A stretch of DNA of 64,000 bases, from positions 124,001 to 188,000 of the forward strand of contig NZ_KB894494.1 in assembly GCF_000374485.1 (NCBI RefSeq). Direction: 5' to 3'. Positions within the stretch are counted from its first letter, which is position 1; every line of letters begins with the position of its first letter. This document shows positions 50,138 through 59,274 of this stretch, piece after piece. Under the pieces are notes generated by a model. The model was not told the origin of the DNA. It ran no database searches and saw only the letters and a list, made by a program, of their open reading frames with translations. This DNA is from Algicola sagamiensis DSM 14643 (lineage in GTDB: Bacteria; Pseudomonadota; Gammaproteobacteria; Enterobacterales; Alteromonadaceae). A program made the position numbers and the translations under genes.

Positions 50138-51315
50138 TCCTGATTGCTTCGTTTTTTCATCACAACCTGTGTTTTTTCTTGCTCATTTGCACATAACAAC
50201 ACGCCATTCGGATCGACACAGCCTGACTTTAGCCATCGACCAACCATTTTCACGAAAGGAGCAGGAAGCGGATCACCAGTCATCGGCATCCCTGGCTTTT
50301 TTGCACCAATCCCAAATTGCGCTTCATAACGTCGTGTCGCCAAGCGAAAGTACAACTCTTCTGGGTTTCCTTGTTGTAACCAACGTTTTAAGCCACGATG
50401 GCTCGTATCAAACTGCGTCTGTGCTCGCCCTTCGATTTCATGACAATGGACACACCCTCCATCTCGCCAAAAACGCCCCCAAATATACTGCTTAGCAACT
50501 TTTGGAATGGGTTTTGAAGAAAGTGCTTCCCAATCTTTCTGAACCAGCGCAACAGCCTTATCCAGCTTCATCTCCTGCGTTTTTCTTCGTGATTGAAAGT
50601 ACGCCCGAAGTGATGCCGCATCCTTTTTAGAAATATGAAAGGTCGGCATTTGCCTTTGCTCGGGCGATGCACTTGGACGGACGACTTTTCCATTTACATA
50701 CTGATGAATCCAATCAGCGGAAAATAAACTCATCGCAACCGCGTTGTATCCACTCATTTGACTTGTCATATGGCAAGATTTGCAAGTGCTCTCAAAGATA
50801 TGTTTTCCCTGCTGAATAGAGGATTTCGTATCGCCAAGAAGCCACTGTTCAAACTGATTCAGATCCATCTTTGATAGCTCCGGGTAAGCCATCATCTGGG
50901 GTGCCTGACATTTGTCTTGTTGATCACATTTGCCATGCGGACGCTGTAAATATGCTAACAATGAGTCTGTCGACACACGCGCAGGTTGTCCCGGCTGGGA
51001 AATTGGCCATTTCGGGGTTGTATGGTAGGGTAAAGGCGACTTACCAAGTTGCTGAAGCTTTTTCTTTCGAACAGGCAGTCCGTAAAAGCGCTTATCGACA
51101 ATCCCTTTTCCGTAAGCAACAGCAATCTCGTTGATTTCCTGATGACAGCCAAAACACTGAGCATCAGACCATTTTCCAAAGCCAGTGGGGTAAGTTTCCT
51201 TAACAACGTCCCTTGTTTCAGTGTGGCAACCACTGCATTCTTCCAGCGTGCCAGAGAACTGATAAGGACTTGGTGACAAGGCAATACCAGCACTCAGTGC
51301 AAGTAAAAAAATCAT
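50134..51315 (-). CDS. Tetraheme c-type cytochrome
   Basis: 393 residues. Signal peptide MIFLLALSAGIALS, then four CXXCH sites: CSGCH (27-31), CFGCH (54-58), CKSCH (about 177) and CVHCH (about 285). The first two are close, like a diheme domain; the others are in separate cytochrome c domains. Methionines suited as axial ligands appear in QMSGYNAVAM and RQMPTFHI. It overlaps both neighbours by 4 bp (ATGA), so it is translated with them. Role unknown: periplasmic electron carrier to or from the secreted partners is plausible. Confidence 0.88.
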   Translation of the reverse strand: MIFLLALSAGIALSPSPYQFSGTLEECSGCHTETRDVVKETYPTGFGKWSDAQCFGCHQEINEIAVAYGKGIVDKRFYGLPVRKKKLQQLGKSPLPYHTTPKWPISQPGQPARVSTDSLLAYLQRPHGKCDQQDKCQAPQMMAYPELSKMDLNQFEQWLLGDTKSSIQQGKHIFESTCKSCHMTSQMSGYNAVAMSLFSADWIHQYVNGKVVRPSASPEQRQMPTFHISKKDAASLRAYFQSRRKTQEMKLDKAVALVQKDWEALSSKPIPKVAKQYIWGRFWRDGGCVHCHEIEGRAQTQFDTSHRGLKRWLQQGNPEELYFRLATRRYEAQFGIGAKKPGMPMTGDPLPAPFVKMVGRWLKSGCVDPNGVLLCANEQEKTQVVMKKRSNQD

Positions 51316-52196
51316 TCAGTACCCATATTCATCTCAACGATCACTTCACCATCTTGTGGCGGCTCGATGACATAGAGCTGATCTGCCATAGCCTGCTCAA
51401 GAGAAGCCTCTCCATCGGTGGATAGCTGAAAAAGATCCATAAATTTCTTCCATGAAGGGTAATCTAACGGTGTACTTGCATCCGTGTCGTCCCGGTATAA
51501 AGCTGTTGGAAATTGGCTGGAATAGAAAGCAATTTCATAAGGCTGTCCTACGAGCTTTTGTTGCTCTTGATCAACCGTCAAAGCGCCTTTTTCAATCAAC
51601 TGGCCTGCAATTCTTGGCAAGTCCATATACACTGCTGGAAGGTTTGGCTTTGCAATTTTATACTGAATTTTAAATGCTTGATGTGTCTGTAAATATTCAA
51701 CCAGTTCCTCTTCATCACCCTGTTGCCCTTCCTGGTACTTTATCGCCAATGAACAAAGTCCGGGATAATTTCCTCGTGTGACCCGCGTGCTGTAATACAT
51801 TCTCATTTGCGTCAATTTATCAATCAACGCCTGTCTCGGTTCACATAAAATGGCATCTTCTGGCAGAACATTTTCACGTTGATCATAAACGCTGTTATCA
51901 CGAACAAAGTCGTTATACACAGAGCTATCGTGACTGGCAGGATAAGCACGCAATGTCACACGACGGATCCCCCAACCAGCATTACTGGGACCAACGATTT
52001 TTTGCTGAATATCACGATACCAGAACACACCTCGATTTGAGGTGGTTTCTTTTAAGGGCGCGAAGACAAGATGTTCATTTGAAACTGCCTGATTAAAGTC
52101 GATGTCATTTAAGGTGAGTCTTGCAGCATTTGCTTCAAATCCAATTGCCGCTACCTGAGTAAAGAGTAATGCCGCTATTGTTGTTTTTATTTTCAT
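51312..52196 (-). CDS. Secreted protein of unknown family in the cytochrome operon
   Basis: About 294 residues from ATG 52196 with GGAGGA 5 bp upstream. Signal peptide with cleavage after FEANA. The body has APLKETTSNRGVFWYRDIQ, GWGIRRVTLRAYPASHD, LCEPRQALIDKLTQMRMYY and SLAIKYQEGQQGDEEELV. It is first of a three-gene unit with the cytochrome and paralog A, joined by 4-bp overlaps. Not recognisably a member of the paralog A/B family. The C-terminus is acidic. Confidence 0.8.
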   Translation of the reverse strand: MKIKTTIAALLFTQVAAIGFEANAARLTLNDIDFNQAVSNEHLVFAPLKETTSNRGVFWYRDIQQKIVGPSNAGWGIRRVTLRAYPASHDSSVYNDFVRDNSVYDQRENVLPEDAILCEPRQALIDKLTQMRMYYSTRVTRGNYPGLCSLAIKYQEGQQGDEEELVEYLQTHQAFKIQYKIAKPNLPAVYMDLPRIAGQLIEKGALTVDQEQQKLVGQPYEIAFYSSQFPTALYRDDTDASTPLDYPSWKKFMDLFQLSTDGEASLEQAMADQLYVIEPPQDGEVIVEMNMGTE

Positions 52197-52296
52197 GGTG
52201 TTCCTCCATAACAATCACAAAGTATTGTCACACCTTAGTCTGCGTCCCCATACGCAGGACCATTGACGGGTGCGCCTAACGCTATTTTTGATTCAA

Positions 52297-52323
52297 AAAA
52301 GGCACTTTGGGAGAGTGCCTTTT
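52297..52323 (-). terminator. Terminator after paralog B
   Basis: AAAGGCACT (52298-52306) pairs with AGTGCCTTT (52314-52322) around a 7-nt loop, followed by a T run on the minus strand. It lies between paralog B and the next gene of the locus, so paralog B is probably more abundant than the downstream operon. Confidence 0.88.
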
Positions 52324-52358
52324 ACAGATTAACCCTATGTTGGAAGGTAGAAGGGCTC

Positions 52359-53621
52359 TTATTCCATGCCAGCGAGCTGACGACATGCTTCAGAGTCAAC
52401 ATCCCAAGTGACTGATGTACCAAAGCCACCAAGAACACACTGAACCGTCATGTTCGTGCTTGCATTGTGAACACTGCTACCTGGATTCCAAGAAACGTAA
52501 CGCGTTTCGTTGCGCTTGAAGATCAGCTTCTCGTAGTTTGCACGGAGTGTGAACATCGCCGTCGCTTCAGTATCAACACGCCCCAACTGCGACTGACCAT
52601 AGTCACGCATTTCGTTAAATAGCTCGTTTCTCATTTCCTGATAAACAGCATCAACGACATTATCGAATTGCTCATCATTGATTGGCTCAGGCTTGTATGT
52701 ACCATCATCATGGAGATATTCAACTGTGATACCTGATTCACCATTCTGGTTATCGAGCAAGCGACGGAAGAATGTCTGGACTTCGATATCAACACACGCA
52801 TTATTGTGGATACCAAAGTAAGTACTTGCTTGTTCAAACGTACGTGACCAGTTGATATTGATCCGAGCGACACGTGTTTTACGTAACGTTGTAAGTTCCC
52901 ATTCTGTCACAGCCTGGAAGTTTGCATCCCAGTTTGATCCCGTTTCCATCAGGTCTTGAATTGGGAATACCCACTCTGGCATGGTGACACCTTGGAATGG
53001 AATATTCTGAGATACAGAACTAGAACCCCGAGGTGTTGTTGCACGGAACTTATACATAAAGTCCGTAGACACACGCTCACCATCATTGTTTAGTGCTGTA
53101 CAGACAGGGATTTGCACTTCACCATTTGGCCCTGTCCATGTTTCTGTATGACATTCCGTATCAATGCGGCCATTATTACCAACAACCAAATCCGTCAAAA
53201 GGAACTTTGTCGTTGCCTTTGCAGCAGTCGCAGGAGAAACTCTCAACCCTTTCGCTTGGGCTTCACGCTCTAATTGACGTAAGTCACCGATACCACCTGT
53301 TGTATCAAACGCACCACCAAAGTGAACAAGATCTTGACCTGCAAGGAAGCCAGTCCAAGGTGCACGAGAATACACAGAGAAGCGAGGGCGAGGGTTACCT
53401 GTATTAACACCCGTTAACGCGATCTGACCTACTTTCGGCACATACCAGACCAAGTCACGATGATCACTATCCGCATATATATTAAACGCCCGTTGCATGT
53501 CCACAGAGAACTGGCTAGCCATGTCTCTTTCAGATGGATCAAGTGGGGCAGAATAAGCGGTGAATGGAACAAGTGCAGCAACAGCAATAGACAATAAAGT
53601 TTTATTTGGCAGAGATTTCAT
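52359..53621 (-). CDS. Secreted protein of unknown family, paralog B
   Basis: About 420 residues from ATG 53621 (GGAG 5 bp upstream). Signal peptide ending FTAYSA. Shares with paralog A: SVDMQRAFNIYADSDHRDLVWY, VPKVGQI, DTTGGIGDLRQLEREAQAKG, WTGPNGEVQIPVC, MPEWVFPIQDLMETGSNWDA and the C-terminal end SEACRQL. It lacks the Pro/Cys-rich insert of paralog A. It seems the compact family form. First gene of the locus, followed by its own terminator. No enzyme motif recognised. Confidence 0.82.
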   Translation of the reverse strand: MKSLPNKTLLSIAVAALVPFTAYSAPLDPSERDMASQFSVDMQRAFNIYADSDHRDLVWYVPKVGQIALTGVNTGNPRPRFSVYSRAPWTGFLAGQDLVHFGGAFDTTGGIGDLRQLEREAQAKGLRVSPATAAKATTKFLLTDLVVGNNGRIDTECHTETWTGPNGEVQIPVCTALNNDGERVSTDFMYKFRATTPRGSSSVSQNIPFQGVTMPEWVFPIQDLMETGSNWDANFQAVTEWELTTLRKTRVARININWSRTFEQASTYFGIHNNACVDIEVQTFFRRLLDNQNGESGITVEYLHDDGTYKPEPINDEQFDNVVDAVYQEMRNELFNEMRDYGQSQLGRVDTEATAMFTLRANYEKLIFKRNETRYVSWNPGSSVHNASTNMTVQCVLGGFGTSVTWDVDSEACRQLAGME

Positions 53622-53986
53622 AATCACTCCGTTGAGTTGTGATATTTTCAGTTATGTTTACACATGGAACCTCTTTTGTGCGAAAACCATCCTAATTCAG
53701 TTCATAATAAAGTCAATCATCCCAAATAGTTACAAGATTTTTTCAATTAATGATTTTTAATTAATTTACGACCTAAAAATACCGTCAAAACCCCCTTTCA
53801 ATCCTACGAATGGCGGAGTCTAAGAGCTTTTTGAAAAAATCTTTATGAAATTTTCATGATTTGAATCAAAATGACTCTTTATCCGTTTCCATTCTTTATA
53901 TGGATTGATTTTTTTGGATGTTTTGTTCAAGATATCAGCGCTCCCGCACAAATCTCTCAAAATCCAAACCAATAAAAGGTAGTGTG
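53622..53986. other. Divergent intergenic region
   Basis: 365 bp, AT-rich, between paralog B (minus) and a lipoprotein gene (plus); no supported gene. ATGAAA-T-TTTCAT (53845-53857) is a perfect short inverted repeat and a possible operator. Otherwise I see nothing. Confidence 0.45.
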
Positions 53987-55462
53987 ATGAAACATAACCG
54001 ATTTAACCTCTCCCTTGTGATGAGCACAGTCCTTCTTGCCAGCTGTGGTGGTGATAATAATGATACTCAGATCAAACCCGGTGCATTGACTGTTCAAGCA
54101 ACTGGTTCGCTTCCGTTTGCTGTTGAATTAGAGCTTGGCAACGAAACAAAGACTCTCACTTCAGGAAAAACAACGTTCTCGGAGTCTAACGGGCAAACAC
54201 CACGCATTAAGTCAGTTGCAGGCCCTCAAGAATGTGAACTGCGTCCTGCTGCGAATAATACTGTTGATATTCGCTGTGATGAATACGTTGTTGCTTACAG
54301 TAAGGTACAACCACAACAAATTGCGAATAACCAGCGGGTGACAAAGACACAAGCCGTTTCAATTGACCAGGTGAACAGTAGAGAGGATCAGGTCGATGGT
54401 AGCTCACTCACCTTCTTCGATGATCGGATCTGGTTTAGTGGCAATATCAATGCTTATCAAGGCTTAATCAGGAATGGGCGATTGAGCACGCTCGATCCAA
54501 CACAACAAAAGTTTATTGATTATTTTGTCAATGGAAATGTATTGTACGGCCTCAGTGCGAGTAATGGCGTCTTTCAATTGAAAAAAGACGAAGAAGTTTG
54601 GACCAATGTGATTTCTGATAAAACCCCATCAGCTTCCAAGTTTTACCCAAGCGGTGGCAAGCTTGCTTATGTTCAAAAAAATGGTACCAACTTTTTCCTA
54701 AAACAATTTAACCCTGACACTCAAACGACACTTCAAGTGCCGAGCGAAGCAATTCCAAATACGAAAACACTTTCTGATCTGGGACCAGTCACACTAAACA
54801 CTGATGGCGGAATCCAACGTCAAGTCTTACTCTCGGTCAATCAGTCCAACGAATGGTCTATACAGGCTATTTTTGGTGGTAAATTCAATAATCTGACTTT
54901 CGCTGAGCCGCTGAACAGAAGCTATACGGTTTGGAATGAGACGACTCTGCTCTCAACCAATGTCAATGGTGCAAATCATGTTCATTTCCTGAAAATGACG
55001 TCAAGCCCAAATACATTGAGTTGGGAGAAGTTTAACAAGGAAGAAAATATCCGATTTGTGGGTGGTAGCGATCAACTTCTTATTCTCACGGATGAAGATT
55101 TTCAAGACAGAACCATCTTGAAGTCGCTCTATGTCACCAATGAGGATAAACTCACCGCAGCCAAGATCGCTCAACATACTGGCGTCGCGGAAGATCAACT
55201 CCATGTTCAACTCCACAAAAGAGAAACAGCAAACGACACTTATCCAGCTTCTCCCATCAAAAGCATGCATGGTTGGATGTTATTCTTTGCAGGTGATCTT
55301 GCAAATGGTCAAGCTTGGCTTACGGACGGTAAGCTGGAAAAGATGCGTAAAATGGGTAACCCAAGAACCTGGTCTGAATTCAAACATTTGAAGATCGTCG
55401 CGACAGGGAAAGAAGTTGTGGTTGTCACCGATAATAACGAGCAGATAGTTGCACAAAAATAG
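53987..55462 (+). CDS. Predicted lipoprotein, possibly beta-propeller, unknown
   Basis: About 491 residues from ATG 53987 (AAGG 7 bp upstream). The lipobox is LLASC, after LVMSTV. The N-terminal part (GALTVQATG, ELGNETKTL) is strand-like; the rest has repeated short strands and turns such as GNINAYQGLI, NGTNFFLKQF and HGWMLFFAGDLANGQAWLTDG, which suggests a propeller-like fold. No catalytic motif is evident. It converges with the small gene at 55546. Confidence 0.72.
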   Translation: MKHNRFNLSLVMSTVLLASCGGDNNDTQIKPGALTVQATGSLPFAVELELGNETKTLTSGKTTFSESNGQTPRIKSVAGPQECELRPAANNTVDIRCDEYVVAYSKVQPQQIANNQRVTKTQAVSIDQVNSREDQVDGSSLTFFDDRIWFSGNINAYQGLIRNGRLSTLDPTQQKFIDYFVNGNVLYGLSASNGVFQLKKDEEVWTNVISDKTPSASKFYPSGGKLAYVQKNGTNFFLKQFNPDTQTTLQVPSEAIPNTKTLSDLGPVTLNTDGGIQRQVLLSVNQSNEWSIQAIFGGKFNNLTFAEPLNRSYTVWNETTLLSTNVNGANHVHFLKMTSSPNTLSWEKFNKEENIRFVGGSDQLLILTDEDFQDRTILKSLYVTNEDKLTAAKIAQHTGVAEDQLHVQLHKRETANDTYPASPIKSMHGWMLFFAGDLANGQAWLTDGKLEKMRKMGNPRTWSEFKHLKIVATGKEVVVVTDNNEQIVAQK

Positions 55463-55483
55463 CTTTGAAAAAAAAGCCAGATC

Positions 55484-55510
55484 CCGGCGGTTTCATGATG
55501 AGACCGTCGG
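55484..55510. terminator. Hairpin between convergent genes
   Basis: CCGGCGGTTTCA (55484-55495) pairs with TGAGACCGTCGG (55499-55510) with two G-T pairs and a 3-nt loop. On the minus strand a T run follows about 8 bp on. It probably ends both convergent genes. Confidence 0.5.
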
Positions 55511-55545
55511 ATATATCCCAGCGAAACTTTATTCAAGGAAGAGAT

Positions 55546-55920
55546 TTATAAAAATGGCGTAACCTTCACTTTCCAGGAAACCTGGTCACCATTAAAACGG
55601 CTGCCTTCTTGCTCTGACACTTCACCAAATGTCAGCTCAAATTGTGGCAAGTTCATGAAGAATTCATTACCATCTTTTTTAAGGATCAGCCAACCATCTA
55701 CTTTGACTTTTCCTGTATCCGTTTTCTTCACTTTATATTTGACGAACCGCTGGTGATCTTTCGTTAAAGCAACCGTTTGTGAATCTCCATCAGCAATCAC
55801 CACTGTTTCTGGGCCAAAGCGTTCCTCGCCAACTTTTAAAGTTGTGGTCAGGTTGAAATCTTTTGCGCTGACAACAGTACTGATTAACGCAGCGCCAATC
55901 ACACATAGTTTTTTGAACAT
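55546..55920 (-). CDS. Small periplasmic protein, unknown
   Basis: About 124 residues from ATG 55920. Signal peptide MFKKLCVIGAALISTVVSA. The mature part is a likely beta-sandwich (TTLKVGEERFGPETVVIADGD, VALTKDHQRFVKYKV, GWLILKKDGNEFF, WKVKVTPF). No motif assigned. It is the only gene between two divergent regions. Confidence 0.72.
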   Translation of the reverse strand: MFKKLCVIGAALISTVVSAKDFNLTTTLKVGEERFGPETVVIADGDSQTVALTKDHQRFVKYKVKKTDTGKVKVDGWLILKKDGNEFFMNLPQFELTFGEVSEQEGSRFNGDQVSWKVKVTPFL

Positions 55921-56240
55921 ATCGAGATCCCACCAAAATAACACTCATCCTATCGAAGCGATGTCCTTCCTACAATGAGACCAATGGCTGAAATCACAGT
56001 TCCTTTGACAAAGAACAAACACATATTTATCACTTCAATCAGAAATAATCATGAAATTAAGTGCCTGAAAAACATTCAAAAAAAGGCAACAAAAATATCA
56101 ATTACGATTCATACTTATTTGGCAACTTAGGCACTTTTGCGTCTCTCGATGGCAATTTAGTGGGATCAAAGAACCACCAAGTCACCCATTACTTATCGTT
56201 GTGTTAGATGCACTGTTCACAGAGCTAGCAAGGAAAAATA
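55921..56240. other. Divergent intergenic region upstream of phoD-like gene
   Basis: 320 bp without a supported gene. AT-rich. It should hold promoters for the small periplasmic protein (minus) and the phosphatase (plus). I looked for a Pho box (CTGTCAT-type direct repeats) and saw none that is convincing. Confidence 0.4.
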
Positions 56241-57953
56241 ATGAAAAAAAACCTCTCACGCCGTGACATGTTGAAGTTGATGGGTATTGGCATGACCACG
56301 CCATTTACATTACAAGCAATGACAAAATCCAGCCCCTATGCCGACTATTGGTGGCAAGCAGCACCCGAAGATTTAAATACCTCACTATCCGAGGCTTTTT
56401 ATCCCTGGGGGATTGCTTCTGGTGATCCAACACCAACAGGGGTTATCTTGTGGACTCGCTTGAACCCACAAATCGTTAAACCGAATCACCTCGTACTCTT
56501 TCAAATCTCCGAAGATGAACACTTTCAAGACGTCATGCTCAATGCACAAATCGCTTCATCAGATATTAGTGTCGACAATGACTTTACCATCCGGATCGAT
56601 TTGAATGGCTTGCTGAGCCCGAATAAGTTTTTCTTCTATCGATTTATCTATGATGGTGTGCCAAGCGAAACCGGACGTTGCCGTACCTTGCCTTATGCAA
56701 CACAGTCCATTGAATCCATGAAGTTTGCTGTTGCAACCTGTCAGGATTTTACGACAGGCTATTACAATGCTTATACGAAAATTGCAGATGAAGATGTGGA
56801 TTTTGTCCTTCATCAGGGTGATTTTATTTATGAATATGAAAAATTTGGTGGATTTGAACATGCGATTAAACGCCCCTTGAGCATGCCAAGTGGCCATAAG
56901 AAAGCACAGACTATTGAAGATTTTCGTTATGTCTATAGAACCTACCGTAGCGATAAACAGTTGCAAAAAGCGATGGCTCGACATACCTGGATCCTGATTT
57001 GGGACGATCACGAAACGGCAAATGACTGCTTTTGGGATTACGAAAATGACACACTTGGCTTACCCGAAAGCGATGGACGAGCAGGACTGGCACCGGATGA
57101 AAAAGAACAACTGAAGCGAGATGCACAAAAAGCTTGGTTCGAATATGTTCCAGCCCGAGTTCACTTCGATGAACGTGCTCATCACCCCCATGATGCTCTC
57201 AAGATCTACCGCAACTTCCAGTTTGGTGACTTAATTGATTTATTCGTTACCGACAGCCGCACCTATCGAACAGAGCCGCCCTGCCAAAGAGGTTCTATTC
57301 CTGATCGCCTGAGTTGCCGTGATTATCTCAATGAAGGATATACGATGCTCGGCCATGAACAGCGTGACTGGCTACTGGATGGCATCACAGGTTCAAATGC
57401 CACCTGGAAGCTTTGGGGTAACCAAACAATGCATGCACAACTCGCAATGACATTGTTAGGCCACCAATGGCTCTATCCAAACCTGGATCAGTGGGATGGG
57501 TTTCAGCATGAGCGCAAATATCTCATGCAGAAAATCAAAGATGCGGATGTTGATAACTTTGTCGTGCTCACGGGCGACTTTCATTCATCCATGCTGTCTT
57601 ACCTGAAAATCGACTATAGCAATATCTTTAATTGGGATCGCCGAAATCTTGTTGGCATTGAATTGATGACTCCTTCGATTACATCACCACACCTCGATGA
57701 CATGGTCAAAGAAGTCTCAAACCTGGATATCCGTCTAAAGTCGCTGGTCGGTGGGACCATTCGATTGAATAACCCGCACATTAAGCACTTTACCAGCTCA
57801 TTTTATGGCTACGCGAAACTGACAATTCATCGTGACCATCTGCAATGGGATGTCTATAGCATTGATAAATTTGTTGAAAATCACACTCAATACAGAACCC
57901 TGGAAGCTTCCTATACTTACGATCCCCAAAGGATGTGGCTGAGAAAAAACTAA
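56241..57953 (+). CDS. PhoD-like alkaline phosphatase/phosphodiesterase, Tat-exported
   Basis: 570 residues. The N-terminus has a twin-arginine signal (SRRDMLKLMGIG). A PhoD N-terminal domain (FYPWGIASGDPTPTGVILWTRLNP, about 50-75) precedes the metallophosphatase domain: VATCQDFTTGYYNAY, HQGDFIYEYE, WDDHETANDCFWD, and VVLTGDFHSSML. These residues bind Ca and Fe in PhoD. It hydrolyses phosphodiesters or teichoic-type polymers in known members; substrate here unknown. It converges with the methyltransferase gene. Confidence 0.93.
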   Translation: MKKNLSRRDMLKLMGIGMTTPFTLQAMTKSSPYADYWWQAAPEDLNTSLSEAFYPWGIASGDPTPTGVILWTRLNPQIVKPNHLVLFQISEDEHFQDVMLNAQIASSDISVDNDFTIRIDLNGLLSPNKFFFYRFIYDGVPSETGRCRTLPYATQSIESMKFAVATCQDFTTGYYNAYTKIADEDVDFVLHQGDFIYEYEKFGGFEHAIKRPLSMPSGHKKAQTIEDFRYVYRTYRSDKQLQKAMARHTWILIWDDHETANDCFWDYENDTLGLPESDGRAGLAPDEKEQLKRDAQKAWFEYVPARVHFDERAHHPHDALKIYRNFQFGDLIDLFVTDSRTYRTEPPCQRGSIPDRLSCRDYLNEGYTMLGHEQRDWLLDGITGSNATWKLWGNQTMHAQLAMTLLGHQWLYPNLDQWDGFQHERKYLMQKIKDADVDNFVVLTGDFHSSMLSYLKIDYSNIFNWDRRNLVGIELMTPSITSPHLDDMVKEVSNLDIRLKSLVGGTIRLNNPHIKHFTSSFYGYAKLTIHRDHLQWDVYSIDKFVENHTQYRTLEASYTYDPQRMWLRKN

Positions 57954-57962
57954 AAGTGAAAG

Positions 57963-57984
57963 CAGCAAGCAATCATGCTTGCTG
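57963..57984. terminator. Bidirectional terminator between the phosphatase and methyltransferase genes
   Basis: CAGCAAGCA (57963-57971) pairs perfectly with TGCTTGCTG (57976-57984) around ATCA. T-rich tracts follow on both sides (CCTTTG; CTTTCACTTTTAG on the minus strand). Confidence 0.65.
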
Positions 57985-57998
57985 TCCTTTGTACAATC

Positions 57999-58661
57999 TC
58001 AGGCTGATGATGTTGCCAGTTTTGCCTCAAAGATATTGAGGACCAAGTCATGTTTACGGAACACAGATGATATGACTGAATCGAAATGTGCTTCTTGAAG
58101 AATTCGAGTAATTTCCACAGGGTCTTTGAGTAATTGGTTCGACTGTGATTGCTGCTCTTCTGTAAACTCCAATTCTTGAAATGCTTCGCTATTTTTAAAG
58201 TCCATCTCATCCCAATTTTCGTCAATGATCACAAAGCGGCCACCAGGTTTTAAAACCCGCTTTATCTCAGCAAGTCCTTCCGAAACATTTTGCCAATGAT
58301 GAAAAGTACTGACAGCAATCGCCAAATCGACTGTTTGATGTTCAAGTGGTATCAGCTCAGAGCCCGCTGTATAAAGCTCAGGCAATGGCTGCGTATCAAC
58401 CAAAGACTGAGTCGCTAATTCGATCATTCGTGGTGTTGGATCGATACCAACAATACGCCCGTGAGGGACTGCTTTTGCAAATTCACCGAGGACAGTACCG
58501 CTTCCGCATCCGATATCTAAAATGCAGTCATGTTGTGTTGGGCGACAAATTCCCACGATTTCGTGGTGTACCGGACAGTCGCCAAAGTGCTTCACATACC
58601 AGTCCGCTGTTTTCTTATTCCAGAGTGCCTGTGAGGATTCTTGCATTTGTTCAGTCATCAT
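57999..58661 (-). CDS. Class I SAM-dependent methyltransferase
   Basis: 220 residues. Rossmann-like fold with motif I ILDIGCGSGTVLGEF (about 51-65), GIDPTPRMIELA (motif II), SELIPLEHQTVDLAIAVSTFHHWQ (motif III region) and LKPGGRFVIIDENWDEM. Substrate not predictable from sequence. GGAG lies 4 bp before the ATG. It is divergent from a MarR regulator with a 175-bp space, so the regulator probably controls it. Confidence 0.9.
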   Translation of the reverse strand: MMTEQMQESSQALWNKKTADWYVKHFGDCPVHHEIVGICRPTQHDCILDIGCGSGTVLGEFAKAVPHGRIVGIDPTPRMIELATQSLVDTQPLPELYTAGSELIPLEHQTVDLAIAVSTFHHWQNVSEGLAEIKRVLKPGGRFVIIDENWDEMDFKNSEAFQELEFTEEQQSQSNQLLKDPVEITRILQEAHFDSVISSVFRKHDLVLNIFEAKLATSSA

Positions 58662-58679
58662 TTATCTCCAACCAAATAT

Positions 58680-58694
58680 GTTAGTTTGTCTAAC
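58680..58694. promoter_or_regulatory. Candidate MarR operator in the divergent region
   Basis: GTTAG-TTTGT-CTAAC is a 15-bp perfect inverted repeat, flanked by ATAT on both sides. It lies 18 bp upstream of the methyltransferase ATG, where it would block its promoter. MarR proteins often bind such short AT-rich palindromes. Confidence 0.5.
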
Positions 58695-58836
58695 TATATT
58701 TAAATTCACCGTGACGGTCAAGATGATTTTTTATTCAATTCATTACTGGTTGGTGATGGCTGTTCAACGTTTTGTACATTGACATTTCACACGTAGCCTT
58801 TACCATCAATACGAATAGAAACCAATAAATGACTAT

Positions 58837-59274
58837 ATGAACGTAAGTGAGCAGCTACTTCTTTTGCATCGTTTGTTAAATAAAAGTTGGAATGCCGAAG
58901 AACTTGATTTGAGCTATAACGAATTCGAATATTTACACTGTATTCATGTTGCAGAACAAGTCGATCCTGACGAATATGATATGCAACATGACGACAGTAC
59001 ACATTTGTCATCACTTGCAAATGATCTACAAGTCAAAAAATCATCTGTTAGCGTCATGCTGAATAAATTGGAAAAACGAGGGCTAACCCAACGAGTGACT
59101 TGTCGTTATGATGCGCGTGCTCAACACATCCTGACGACAGAAAAAGGACGTGAATATCTGGCAAAAGCGGCACAATCCATTTATGAAACGAAAGAACAGC
59201 AGCTAAAGCAAAAGCTGGAGCCTCAGGAGTTTGAACAACTCAACCAATTGCTTCACAAAGTACTTAATACTTAA
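58837..59274 (+). CDS. MarR-family transcriptional regulator
   Basis: 145 residues. Winged helix with [31 protein letters not shown] (helices 3 and 4 of the HTH, about 63-90), then [20 protein letters not shown] (wing and post-wing), and a C-terminal dimer helix. A repressor of the divergent methyltransferase is the likely role. The last 11 bp overlap the chemoreceptor gene on the opposite strand. Confidence 0.9.
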   Translation: MNVSEQLLLLHRLLNKSWNAEELDLSYNEFEYLHCIHVAEQVDPDEYDMQHDDSTHLSSLANDLQVKKSSVSVMLNKLEKRGLTQRVTCRYDARAQHILTTEKGREYLAKAAQSIYETKEQQLKQKLEPQEFEQLNQLLHKVLNT

